This document shows positions 22,736 through 32,990 of a stretch of DNA of 64,000 bases, piece by piece. The notes below the pieces were generated by a model. It ran no database searches and had not been told where the DNA came from. It worked only from the letters and a program-made list of their open reading frames with translations. Where the stretch lies: assembly GCA_034336665.1 (NCBI GenBank), contig CM067564.1:44514951-44578950 (forward strand), read 5' to 3'. The stretch's first letter is position 1. The number at the start of each line of letters is the position of its first letter. This DNA is from Luscinia megarhynchos. Its lineage: Eukaryota > Chordata > Aves > Passeriformes > Turdidae. A program made the translations under genes and the position numbers.

Positions 22736-23917
22736 CTTGTTGTGAAACCCTCAAAGAGCCTGCAAACCATCTCAGGCTGAGCTGAAGAAATGTCTTAGCT
22801 CAGAAGGACCAGATTTGCTGCCCAAGAACAAGGAAAGATTACAAGTCCTATCAGCACATGAGACTTTTCTGTCCTACCTACATAGCTGCAAAAGCCAACT
22901 TTTTATTTTTCTGCGTCCAGGAACATTGTAAAATAAACTGGCTGATAGGACATTGAGTTTTCTGATTGCTCCAAGCATTTCACCAGACATTATTGCTTCA
23001 GCTGCAGCTATCCTGCCTTAAATATTGCATTTATGTCTATTCCATAAATGACCTTTTCAAGGGAGAGGCTAAAAGAGATGGCATGGAGCTGATTTTGAGC
23101 TTTCTCTTCAATGTTTCTAACACATCCACAGCAGGAGGCACGTGAAAATGTGTCTGAATTTTCACCTGCCAGACTCAGGAAAAGCCTCACCCTGATGCTA
23201 AAAGCACTAATCCTGCAGTGATTTGCATGCAAGGCCTCTCTCAGACTTTGTGTGGGTTTTGTGCATGTGCTGGTGCCCCAGCCAGCAGGTGTGGATCCCT
23301 CTGCCCTTTGGCAGATGGCACTGAAACCTGCCAGTCCCACGGCAGGAGCCAGGGTGTTGGAGCCAACAGCAGGTCTTTCCTTCGGGACTGCAGACCCAGA
23401 CTTCTCTGCTTTCACAAATTTCACAGAGCTAAACCCAAAGCAAATTAACTCCCAGTTCTAATCTGCTCCCTCACACGTCGGCACAGGGCTGGATTTTACC
23501 CAGACACTTGGAGCTGTAAACTTTCAGGTGTCCCAGCTCCAAGGTGCTTTTCATAATTCTGCAGGGCTCAGAGAATGAGCTCTCCCAGCTCATCTGCAGC
23601 ACAAAGGGAGGGAGGAACCATCCCCTGCATCAATTCATGCACCTGGAAGGAATGGACGAGCTTCAGGGCACGACAAACCCCCTGTCAGATTTTTTTCCAA
23701 GCAATTAAAACCAGCAGCCAGGGAGCAGAACTCCCTTGGAGAGCATCCTCCATCCCTCCTCACCAGCTGAGAGAGGCTGGTGAAGTGAAGGACCAGGCAC
23801 GGGGAACAGGAACTCTCTTGTCTTGGATAACCATGTGCCCTCAGAGGCAGGAGGGATGGTAGGAGTGGGGGCTGACAGCTCATGGCTGCTGAGCATCCTG
23901 TGAAATGATCAGGCTCT
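22736..23917. other. intergenic or intronic DNA, nothing recognised
   Basis: Open frames of 95 to 138 codons at 23008-23862 overlap on opposite strands and show no domain. Confidence 0.5.
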
Positions 23918-24096
23918 GGTACAGAGTGTCCAGAGCAGCTGTGGCTGCCCCTGGATCCCTGGAAGTGCCCAAGGACAGGCTGGATGGGGCTTGGAGCACC
24001 CTGGGACAGTGGAAGGTGTCCCTACATGGCAGGGGGTGGCACTGGATGAGCCTTAAGATCCCTTTCAACCCACACCAGTCTGTGATCCTATGATTT
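23918..24096 (+). mobile_element. CR1 LINE 3' end fragment
   Basis: 'gtgtccagagcagctgtggctg', 'ggatccctggaag', 'gacagtggaaggtgtccct' and 'tctgtgatcctatga' are the sense-strand CR1 3' UTR ending in its terminal repeat unit. The internal frames are artefacts. Confidence 0.94.
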
Positions 24097-25020
24097 TAAG
24101 AACCTATTAAATGATTATTTTTAATTCCAACCTGTTCTCATCACTCTGCTGACCATCTTAGAACACCACAGGGGCAGCTGGCACTGGTGGATGCTCTTCC
24201 AGAGTGTCCTGGGAAAGTTCAGCAGCTGAAAAGTCCCTGGGTGATAAACTGGAGAGAGAAGCTGGCAGTTCTGGGCAGCCTGATCAGGGCACTGCTGCTG
24301 TGGGGCACAAAGCTGAGCATTTTCTGCACAAACACTGACCTGGCACCTCTCACTGGCCCTAAATGATTTACAGAACAGTTCTGCCTGGGAAACCTACAAA
24401 CCTGAGCAAGTCATATGCATTATTTATAGCAATTTCCTTGAATTCCAGATGCTCATCACAATTCATTTGCATCTCATTCAGCACAACTCAAGACAGCCAA
24501 AGGCTGTGCAAGGGCTCAAATTCCAGCCATATGCCAGGGCATCATGACCAGCATGACTCTGCAAACACCTGGAAAGGTCAGGCATGGTTTGCTCTCCCTG
24601 CATGTTCCTGCACTCCTTGCAAGCCCTGCCTGACCTCTCCTGAACAAACACACTCCAGGAAAATGCTGATTTCTCTGGAAGATCACCTCGTTTATCCCAG
24701 CAGGGAGAAGAGAAGAAGCAAAGCCACAGCACCTCAGCCATGCTGCAGCTTCTCTGCTGTTTTTGGTGCTGCCTCACAGACTTCCAGAGGTGTCTGTCAG
24801 GGAGGTGAGTGATTTTATTCCAGATCTGTTGCAGCTACATGGGCTTTAGCCACTTTGAATCCTGCAGCAGATGAAGGCAGCTCAGCTCTTCATCAGCTCA
24901 GGTTTGAGCCTTAGTTGGAGCCTGTTAACAACCACAACATGGAGAGAAAGTGTTTGTTTCATAATTCTGTACGATCCCGTTACTCTGAGCAGCCACAGCA
25001 GAGCCAGTGAGTTCACAAAT
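24097..25020. other. intergenic or intronic DNA, nothing recognised
   Basis: Near 24465 the octamer ATTTGCAT (POU-type motif) occurs in an AT-rich patch. A 149-codon frame at 24363-24812 has no recognisable domain. Confidence 0.5.
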
Positions 25021-25110
25021 CAGAGTCACAGAATGGTTTGAGTTGAAAGAGACCTTAGAGATTATCCTGTTCCAACCTTTCCTGGCCCCTGCCGTGGGCA
25101 GAGTTGCTCT
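25021..25110 (-). mobile_element. CR1 LINE 3' end fragment
   Basis: 'cagagtcacagaatggtttg', 'gagaccttagagattatcctg', 'ccctgccgtgggcagag' is the reverse-complement CR1 terminus, about 90 bases long. Confidence 0.88.
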
Positions 25111-26730
25111 GTCTCAGTTTCTCTTAAATGAAGCTGATGCCATTTATTTTCCCCAAAGCAGTGCCTGCAGGGTTTAACTGTGCTCTGAGGTGCTCAGCCC
25201 TCCATCAGCTGTGGAGTAAAGAGCAGAGCAGGACTCTCAATGGTGTCTGAAGCAGGGTAAAGTGGAGTAATTTCCTCTCATAATCTCATAATATTCTCCA
25301 TATTTTCCCTAATTTGCATGGCTGCATCTCCCAAATGACTCACAATGTGGTCCAGACCTCCCCAGCACCTGCCCGTGGCACAGCCCTTTAGACTCTCCTG
25401 GCACTTCCCAGCTCCCCAGACCATTTTTTTTCATGCTTTGGATTTGATCTGTTGCAGATTTACACAGCCAGACCAGGGCAATGGGTTCTGTGTATCCCTT
25501 CTGCTCAAATTTGCTTCTGTGTATCCCTTCTGCTCAAATTTGCTGCTTTTCTAAAAACTCTGAGATGCCACCTGACACACACACACCTTTCCCCCAACAG
25601 CATCCACATGCCTCCCCCTAAGAAACAAACACTGAATCACTGCTAATTGAAAATAAATTGAGTTTGAAAAAGACAGGAGGCATCTGCATATGATGTTGTT
25701 TTATTATTACAATTAGGCAAATGAGATTTTCAAGCAAACTTGAAATAAATTTCGGAGAATTTATGCCAGCATTAAGTCAAACATAATAAAAAGCCATTCA
25801 CAGAGCTTTTTTTTTAGTTGTTGTTTTTTTATTTTTTCAGCAAGGCAAATCCATTTAGTGTTTTATTGGGACAAGAATGGTTGGGTGAGGTGATGTCTTC
25901 AAGCATCCAAAGAATTCAAAGCCCCTTCACAAAGCTGGGGATGGTTGGGGATAATGATTAGCATTTTGCTGTGCTCGTGGCTCTTTGAGAAAGAAAGCCC
26001 AGATGCAGGAAGCTTAAACTTCTTTCCTAAATTCTCTGTTTATTTGAGACTCAGCCATTAAGTGCTACAGAGGGAGCCATGGAGAGCCAGTCCATAAGGA
26101 ATACTGGGCAGTAGGACTTGTTGGGAATTGAGTTGGGCTGAATGAAGGCTTCAAATGTTTACAGGGAACTGGAATTATTCTGTGAAATTGTCCCTGAAGG
26201 GCTGGAAACTTGCAAATGCTTGTAGAAATTTAGAGTAACAGCATCTCCTAGCCAGAACTTCTGCCTGAACATACACACACACACACAGAGAAACTCCAAA
26301 TAAAATCAGAGACAAACTCCAGATATTTGGCAGATCTCTATGTAGATGACTGCAAAGCATTCTAAATTTTATTACAAATGATCCCCCTGCAGTAGCATTT
26401 GTACTTTCCCATGCTGCATCACAGTCAGGGCCACACACAGCCCCAACATTGAACTGAAGACCACGGGGAGCTGCTGAGATTCTCAGGACAGATCAGCTCT
26501 GTTTTCCATACACAAACCACCAGGACCACTCAAAAAGCAGGTGTCAGGGGTTAACAGGAGCCAGGCACTCTGCCCTGTGTCTGCTGCATGCAAGAGGCCT
26601 TTGCTTTGTCAGAGCCTGGATCTTTATTGGTGTTGATATCTCCATGACCTTGTGCATGGAGAGGTTTGGTGAAGGAGGGGGAACACTGTCCCAGTCTGAG
26701 AGCTCTGCCTGGCCAGAGTGCCAAACAGAA
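25111..26730. other. intergenic or intronic DNA with short repeats
   Basis: Holds a 29-bp tandem duplication (25486-25543), a short (AC)n at 26273-26287 and an AT-rich patch at 25680-25800. No exon or named transposon. Confidence 0.5.
25486..25543. repeat. perfect 29-bp tandem duplication
   Basis: Two identical 29-base units lie head to tail (25486-25514, 25515-25543), each starting TTCTGTGTATCCC. Perfect identity points to a recent duplication or an assembly artefact. Confidence 0.95.
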
Positions 26731-27120
26731 CCAGAGAATCACAGGGAATTGGGTTGGAAGGAACCTTAAATCTGATGCAGTGCCATCCCCTGCCATGGGC
26801 AGGGACACCTTCCATCATCCCAGGTTGCTCCAAGCCCCATCCAGACTGGCCTTGGACATTCCAGGGATCCAGGAGCAGCCACAGCTTCTCTGGGCAGCCT
26901 GTGGTAAAGAATTTCTTCCAAATATTTAATCTAAACCTTTGGGAAGCCATTCCCTTTGTCCCGTCCCTCCATCCCTTGTCTCCAGTCCCTCTCCAGCTCT
27001 CCTGGAACCCCTTAGGCACTGGAAGGGGCTCTGAGCTCTCCATGGAGTTTTCTCCAAGTGAACACTCCCAGCTCTCCCAGCCTGGCTCCAGAGCAGAGCT
27101 GCTCCAGCCCCTGGAGCATC
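26731..27120 (-). mobile_element. CR1 LINE 3' fragment, ~390 bp
   Basis: The longest continuous CR1 stretch in the window. The plus strand runs from 'gagaatcacagggaattggg' through 'ccatgggcagggacacc', 'ccacagcttctctgggcagc', 'atttcttccaaatatttaatctaaacc' to 'gctgctccagcccctggag'. It is the 3' UTR plus the end of ORF2 territory, 5'-truncated and dead. Confidence 0.95.
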
Positions 27121-27306
27121 AACAGTCAGACTTTTGCTGCTCTTTTACCCTTCATGCTACAAAAGGTTTCTAAATGGAACCAAGATTCTGGTTAGGTTTG
27201 CACAATAAACTCTGGCCTGGAATTATTCACCCTGTGTTTTCACCTCAGACAACATCAAACACTGTGAGATTGAGGTTTTTTCCTTCCCCCAGTGCCACAA
27301 CACTAA
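27121..27306. other. short spacer between CR1 and LTR
   Basis: Nothing recognised. Confidence 0.5.
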
Positions 27307-27311
27307 ATGTG

Positions 27312-27859
27312 TGCCCTAGGTTACGATGTAAAGATGTGCCCAAAAGTCTGTATTCTATCACCATCTGCTGGTGGGACAGTGATTCTTGTCTCCATGGGTG
27401 ATATCTTCTGCTAATGGGCCATCTGTTAAAAGCCAGCTGGGGCAATGTTCTTTATCTTTGCCACAGCCCATCCTCCCTCCAGGAGATATCTCCTGTTAAT
27501 GGCCATGGAGTCCCAGGGCATGACTGATCAAATTCCATCATCCCACTGGGAGATGCTCCAGCCTGGGGGAGGAGCCAAGCCTTTCCCAGCTAGATAAAAA
27601 CTGATATTTTGAACACCAGAGCAGCCCTTACCCAGAGAACAAGAGCTACCAGACCTTTCTACAGGATCACTGCTTCAACTGAACCGCTTCACCTGGACTG
27701 CTACCACCACCCCAACTAGCAGGGTGTCAGGCTGTATTCTGACTCTGTCAGTGTTTTTTCTTTTGTACTATTGGCATGTATTTTATTTTTCCTTTTTTTC
27801 CTATTAAGTTGTATTTCTGACTTGGAGTCTTTCAGTGGTTTTCTGTCAAAACCATTACA
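27312..27859 (+). mobile_element. solo LTR, related but divergent subtype (family B)
   Basis: This is a 548-bp element, TGCCCTAGG...AACCATTACA, flanked by a perfect 5-bp target duplication ATGTG (27307-27311, 27860-27864). The middle of its U3, about 27465-27590 and including the palindrome at 27480-27495, is nearly the same as the family A LTRs. After CCTATTAAG (near 27803) the sequence is unrelated to family A and much shorter. TAGATAAAAACTG at 27591-27603 is a TATA-like box; family A has a degraded form at the matching place. Sense is inferred as plus. No internal retroviral genes remain. Confidence 0.9.
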
Positions 27860-27864
27860 ATGTG

Positions 27865-29094
27865 TAATTCCTAACATGACTTTCCACCTCCATACCACTG
27901 CACACAGCATGTCCTCAGCCTCAACCACCAATGGCACTGGCAGAGACTCCCCTATGGCTCTGGAAGAAGCGATGGAAAGCTCTTTCTGGGTGGGAAGATG
28001 GAGCACACAGGAGTTCTAACAGGAACCAGAGCTATATTTGTGGCTAAGCTCAGATGTAATTTGCCATTAGCAAAGCCTGCAGTGTAGTTCCAGACCAGCA
28101 TTCCTCATTTCAGAGATGTTTTGGGCCCAGGGACAGTTATCTGCAGAGGGAAAACCTCATAAAATACATTTTAAAATTAAAGAAAGGTGGAAACTTTAAA
28201 ATAACAAACAAGCCATAGCTGACCATGCCAGGCTGCCTTTTTCCAGCTCACTCACTCCTGTACCTCCAGCTACAATTTCCAGGGCAAACAGACTAAAGAT
28301 GCAGAGCAGGGGATAGTTCAGGGTGCTCTGCCAGTGCTGTCTCTCCCAAAATCTGTCTTTTGAGGAGGTCACAGATACCCTGCCAGGCTGGATTTCATGC
28401 CACCCAACACAGTTTCCTTTATTTGTTTTAGATGTGAACTTGAACGAATCATTCCCTGAACGTGCCTCCTTCCCTCCAGTGATGGTGAAAGGATCAAGGC
28501 TTTATTGGACACAGGTAAGTGTTCCTTCAAGCCAGATGTTTCTTCAGGAGAAGGACCCTTGGACTGTCTAGGAAAAAAAACAGAAACATAACAACAAAAA
28601 AGGACAGAGCACAAAGAGGGACAGGAAAGGTTTAGGAAGGAGAAGGGAGAGGGCACATTTTATTGTGGTAAAAGAAAGGCAGAGTCAGAATGACACTGCA
28701 GAGAAAAAGCATCAGAGGAGGAAAGGTTTAAGCTTGGCTCTTCTGCTGTGAAGAAACCTTGAGCTGTGCTGGAAGGAGGTGTTGGAGCACTCCAGAGCTC
28801 CTGAACAGCAAGTCCTCACATCCTATATCCATTATTTCACTTCAGCTTTGTCCTGGAGCACTTAGGTGCCTCTGAGTGTGTAAATTTTGTAACCAAGGCA
28901 TGATGCTCATTAACAACTTCCCTGCTGTCCTCACTCACTGTACGAGAAGCCAGGAAAGGTTTCATAACAAAGATAAACATCACAATTAAGGTATTGCTGG
29001 CCTAATTAAGCTCTGCTATACCTTACCAAGCACTGACCCTCCACCACTCACATGCTTTGCAATGTCTCTGTGGCCAGGCAGGACTTCCCTAAAC
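27865..29094. other. intergenic or intronic DNA, nothing recognised
   Basis: No exon or named repeat seen between the two LTRs. Confidence 0.55.
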
Positions 29095-29099
29095 CCAGC

Positions 29100-29819
29100 T
29101 GTCCTGGTTTGAAGGACAGGTGTCTGCCAATAAAGGCAGAAGTTTCTCTTTGAAATGGAGAATGTAAACCCTCTCGCTCCAAATTATTATTATAACTTTG
29201 AAATTAAGGGGCTCTCAGGCAAAGAGATGGGAATAGGAATAACAGTTCTTTACTAGGAACATTAAAATAGAAATGCAGTATTACAAAGAACAATCCCAAA
29301 CACTGCCAGAGTCAGAATCCAAGCTGACACCCGTCAGTCAGTCAGGGTGTTGGCAGCAGTCCCATTCAATGGTGGCTGCATCCTCCTGCAGGGGCAGATG
29401 TGGTTCAGCTGGAGCAGTGCTCCTGGAGAAGGTGCAGTTTCCTCTGAAGCTCCAGGGATGATGTGGAAAGGTCTGGTTTTCCTCTGGAATGCAGTGGGAA
29501 GAAGGTGCCTTGGTGTCCAAAATCTCAGTTTTTCTCTGGGTAGGAAAGGCTTGGCTCCTGCCCTGGCTGGAGCATCTCCCAGTGGGATGATGGAATTTGA
29601 TCAGTCATGCCCTGGGACTCCATGGCCATGAACAGGAGATATCTCCTGGAGGGAGGATGGGTTGTGGCAAAGATGAAGATGATTGCCCAGCTGGTTTTTG
29701 GCTGGCCCATGAGCAGATAATGTGTGCCAGGAGATCAGGGTCACTGCCCCACCCGGCTGCAGCAGCTGGGGACAGAACACACATTGCTGGCCACATCCAT
29801 GGTATGGCAACCCAAGACA
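29100..29819 (-). mobile_element. solo LTR, long subtype (family A)
   Basis: This is a 720-bp element, TGTCCTGGTTTG...ACCCAAGACA, with an exact 5-bp target duplication CCAGC (29095-29099, 29820-29824). Sequence is very close to the 10408 and 17687 copies but it keeps an extra block near its right end (about 29695-29775, including GGCTGGCCCATGAGC) that those lack. A related block exists in the divergent 27312 LTR, so its absence is a derived deletion. Sense is inferred as minus. The 212-codon frame starting inside it and running out to 30235 mixes LTR and flank and is not a gene. Confidence 0.95.
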
Positions 29820-29824
29820 CCAGC

Positions 29825-30489
29825 TCAGGGGCTATCTCACTCCAACAGACAAACACCATGATGTGGGGACAAGGGGAGCTCAGCACTGTGGATGCAAGGC
29901 ATGAAGGATCAAGCTGCCCCTGGATTGTTTTGTTTCTGCCTCTGTGTGCTTGGCAGACCCAGAGCTGCTTACTCCCCACCTTCACTCCCTGCACCTTATC
30001 CCCCTCCTCGGCCAGGTGCTGGCAGGAGGCTGTGGCTGCTCCCTTTGCTCTGCAGCCTGGTATTTGCAGAGGTTTTGCAGGAGGCAGATGTAATCTCTCT
30101 CCTGGCTTCCCAGGAGAGTTCCCAGCCAGGAGATCTCTGGCGAGGCCACAACACAGACCTTTTGCTACCTTTACCTACCCAAACAGAATTTATGAGCAGG
30201 GAAAAAAGTCAGTCAGAGACCACCTTGTTCTTTAGCCCGAGGTCACAGGAGTCCTGGTTTCTTGCAGGTTGGTCAGATGAGAGTGAAAATGTGGCAGCCT
30301 CACAGCTAACAGGGTTTTGCCGCAACCTTAAAATAGAAAAAGAAGGAGGAAAAAAAAAAAAAAAGAAAAAAAAAGGCTGGATTGTTGTTATTTTGGGGGG
30401 AAAAAATAAAGCAACTTTCTGTCTTTTTGACAAGGTCACATGATGGAGGCCCCCTGAAAAACATTTGCAAAGTTGCAGCGAGCAAATCT
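29825..30489. other. intergenic or intronic DNA with a purine tract
   Basis: Contains an A/G-only tract at 30335-30376. Open frames of 183 and 212 codons across 29597-30443 carry no recognisable domain. Confidence 0.5.
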
Positions 30490-30890
30490 TCCAAGTGGGG
30501 AAGCCGTGCCAGAGACCAAAGGGGATGATCAATGTTTGCAATTAAAATCTCCTTTGTTTCGTGCTATTCACACGCAGCAACCCTTACATTTTGGCCATCG
30601 GAGCGTGCTCCACGAGATGTTGAGCCCGGGCTTTGTTCTGTGTCCTGTTCATTCTCTTCAGGCAGGAAACGAGAGCCAGCCCAGGCAGCAATTGTCTGAA
30701 CCCTGCTCGCTTTTGTTTGCAGCAATAGCGGCAAGAACAAGGTCCCCCCCCTTGCCTTTATTTTTTAATTCCCCACAATACATCCTTCAAAACTAAATTA
30801 GCAATACTCTATATACTCTAATTGTGTTTTCAGAAGCACAAAAGTGCGGGCGCAGGGAGAGAACAATGCAGCGTCTCGTTATTAAAGGAG
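30490..30890. promoter_or_regulatory. CpG-retaining, repeat-free patch, candidate conserved regulatory element
   Basis: About a dozen CpGs remain in ~400 bases, including CACACGCAG, GGCCATCGGAGCGTG, CACGAG, CCCGGG, GCGGGCGCAGG and GCGTCTCG. Flanking DNA has only one or two per similar length. AACAATG (SOX-type) and TTTGTTT (FOX-type) motifs occur. No transposon or coding frame explains it. CpG retention suggests low germline methylation or selective constraint; the role is inference. Confidence 0.35.
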
Positions 30891-30981
30891 GGGAAAAAAA
30901 AGAATTAAAATATCAACAGAGATGATACTTGGGTTGGACAGCAACAACAAAAAAAAACTAAAAAAGAAAAAAAAAAAAGAG
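30891..30981. repeat. A-rich low-complexity stretch
   Basis: Long A runs broken by single bases, joined to GAGGAGGGG on the right. It has no linked retroposed sequence. Confidence 0.8.
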
Positions 30982-31396
30982 GAGGGGAGTTTGAGCACAT
31001 TTTTATTTCCTTGCCTGTCTTTTGGAACAGCTTTGCCTAATAACAAGTTGGTTTGATTTAAACACAAGCAAACAAGCAATGGGTTTCCCAGGGCTTCTCC
31101 TGAGAAATTGTACCAGGCAGAGCCCTTCAGCTTAGGGCAGAGCTGCCCCACTTACCTCTAGGATGGGGCAACTATAATCACAGAATCTTCCTGTGATGAT
31201 CTGCCCACATCCCACGGGAAGGACCTTCAGCTCTGCAGAGCAACCCTCTGTCGATTTGAACATAAAGGTCTGGTAGAAATGTAAAGCTATTATCACCTAG
31301 CAAATACATCATCCTCCTGAAAGAGAGTAAAGGAAAAGGAGAGTCTGGGGAATTAGGGACAAATCAGCCCGGCTTCAGTGCTTCAGAAAAATCTTG
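30982..31396. other. intergenic or intronic DNA, nothing recognised
   Basis: No exon or named repeat recognised. Confidence 0.5.
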
Positions 31397-31628
31397 GAGT
31401 GAAGAGTCAAGCAATCTGTCTCTTAGCACCTAGAAAATGGCAAGGGGATATGTAGCATCCAGCCTCAATTTCCAAGGAACAAATCACATCCAACCAACCT
31501 AATTTCCTCCTATGACAGTGTAATGACCCTCGTGGGTCAGGGGAGCAGCAGCAGATGTGAGACAGCTTAACCTCAGCAGAGCTCTTGACGTGCTCACACA
31601 GCATCCTCCCCATCAGTAAATGCTGCTT
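31397..31628 (+). mobile_element. CR1 LINE ORF2 (reverse transcriptase) remnant
   Basis: The nucleotide order 'tccaaggaacaaatcaca', 'tccaaccaacctaatttcct', 'tatgacagtgtaatgacc', 'aacctcagcagagctcttga' and 'cacacagcatcctcccc' tracks the CR1 segment that encodes the reverse transcriptase block NLISFYDxVT...YLDFSKAFDTVSH. Frame-disrupting changes have destroyed the frame, and the catalytic aspartate block cannot be read. Sense strand is plus. Confidence 0.72.
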
Positions 31629-31734
31629 GATCACCCCAAACTGGCAATTGGTGGGATCAGAAATCAGAAATTATTTGGGGCAGTTGGCAAAGGTCTCTTT
31701 GGAGGTCCCTCTCTACCACGTTTCATCTTGCAGT

Positions 31735-31890
31735 GTCAAACACTCTGGGGAGCTGCCAGGGGGGAGCAGGAGGAGGACAAGGAGGAGCTGGGGACCTGGC
31801 TGGAGTCTGGAGCACAGCCAGCACGAGGAAAGGAGGTTGGAGCTGATGACCCCACTGCTCCTTTCCAATCTCAACCACCCCGTGGCTCCC
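31735..31890 (+). mobile_element. CR1 LINE 3' part, likely the same insertion
   Basis: 'ggaggttggagctgatgacc', 'ctgctcctttccaatctcaacca' matches the last part of CR1 in the same orientation as the ORF2 remnant just upstream. The ORF2 segment between them appears largely deleted or unrecognisable. Confidence 0.55.
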
Positions 31891-32875
31891 TGGTGGACAT
31901 GAGAGCCACCACCTCAAACCAGTGGTCAGAGACACTGCCCATTCAATGATCATTTCCCCAGTGCTGGTGGTCACATGAGAATGCTCAGAGGACTCTCCAA
32001 AACATCAAAAACCCCCAAAACCATGCCAGTGTCTCTCCTGACACCTGCAGGTCTTTCTGCTGAAATGATGGGATGTATCTGCAGACACTGCCCATGATAT
32101 AATCCCTTGGTGGGAGGCAGAACTGATCCTGACTTTCCTTGGAAGGAAAATGCAAGTAATTGACTAAAAATGCAATGCAGACTTCTGCAGGCTTCTCCAA
32201 TCCCACACACTGTTCTTGGGACTGATGGAAAAACATCGTTGCTGGATTGGAAAAATTTAAAAGTGGGGCAAAGAAAATATTTCACATCTGGCTTTGAGAC
32301 ACATTTAAAAATAAACTTTGAACCCCCAGACATGGAGATTGAAGTAATATACCGACTCCCTTCCCTCCTGCACTCAAATTGGGAGATATTGATGGCTTAA
32401 AGACCTTGTCTTAATTTTCTCCATGACTAATCTATTCAGTTTTCACTTAAGGAACCCTCTGTGGTATAATGAGACAGCTGTTGCCTTCTCTCCCTCCCCC
32501 AACTCCCCCCAGCTAAGAAATTAAATTTAAAACCACTGCTTTAAATAGGGCTTGCAGTGTTTCATCTCCTCTTGAGCTGCTCTGGGAGCTTCTTATCCGT
32601 AAGTGCAGGTGTCAGGTCAATCAAAATTCACCCAGCTCTTCAGGTCTGCCCAAGTCAGTGATTTGTAAGGAAGTGGAGAGATAAAACTTATAGATCTCAC
32701 CCCTGTGGGCTCTGGGTTGAGTTGGGTTCATTGGTTGTTATTTGTTTGTTTGTTTCTAAGTGGTAGATGGGTTTGCTTTAGGGTTTTAAGGTAAATTATA
32801 AGATTTTACACTAGGTTTTGTATCAGATTAGACATGAGGAAGGAATGTTTATTTTTTTTTTCATGATCAGGTACC
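31891..32875. other. intergenic or intronic DNA, nothing recognised
   Basis: A (GTTT)n run lies near 32735-32757. No exon recognised. Confidence 0.5.
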
Positions 32876-32990
32876 CTAAAAGTCATCTTGTTCCACCCCT
32901 CTGCCATGGGCAAACTTCCACTATCCCAGGTTGCTCCAAGCCCCATCCAGCTTGTCCTTGAACACTTCCAGGGCTGGAACAGCCACAGCT
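32876..32990 (-). mobile_element. CR1 LINE 3' fragment
   Basis: 'gtcatcttgttccacccct', 'ccatgggcaaacttccac', 'ccaggttgctccaagcccc' and 'tccttgaacacttccagg' form a reverse-complement CR1. The very 3' terminus is worn away. Confidence 0.9.

Noticed and set aside
25486..25543. Short repeats considered as a CRISPR-like array, also at 54319 and 61015.
   Set aside because: These are head-to-tail tandem or microsatellite repeats with no spacers, in a vertebrate genome.
29597..30443. Open frames of 212 and 183 codons.
   Set aside because: The first begins inside the LTR and runs into the flank; neither contains a domain.
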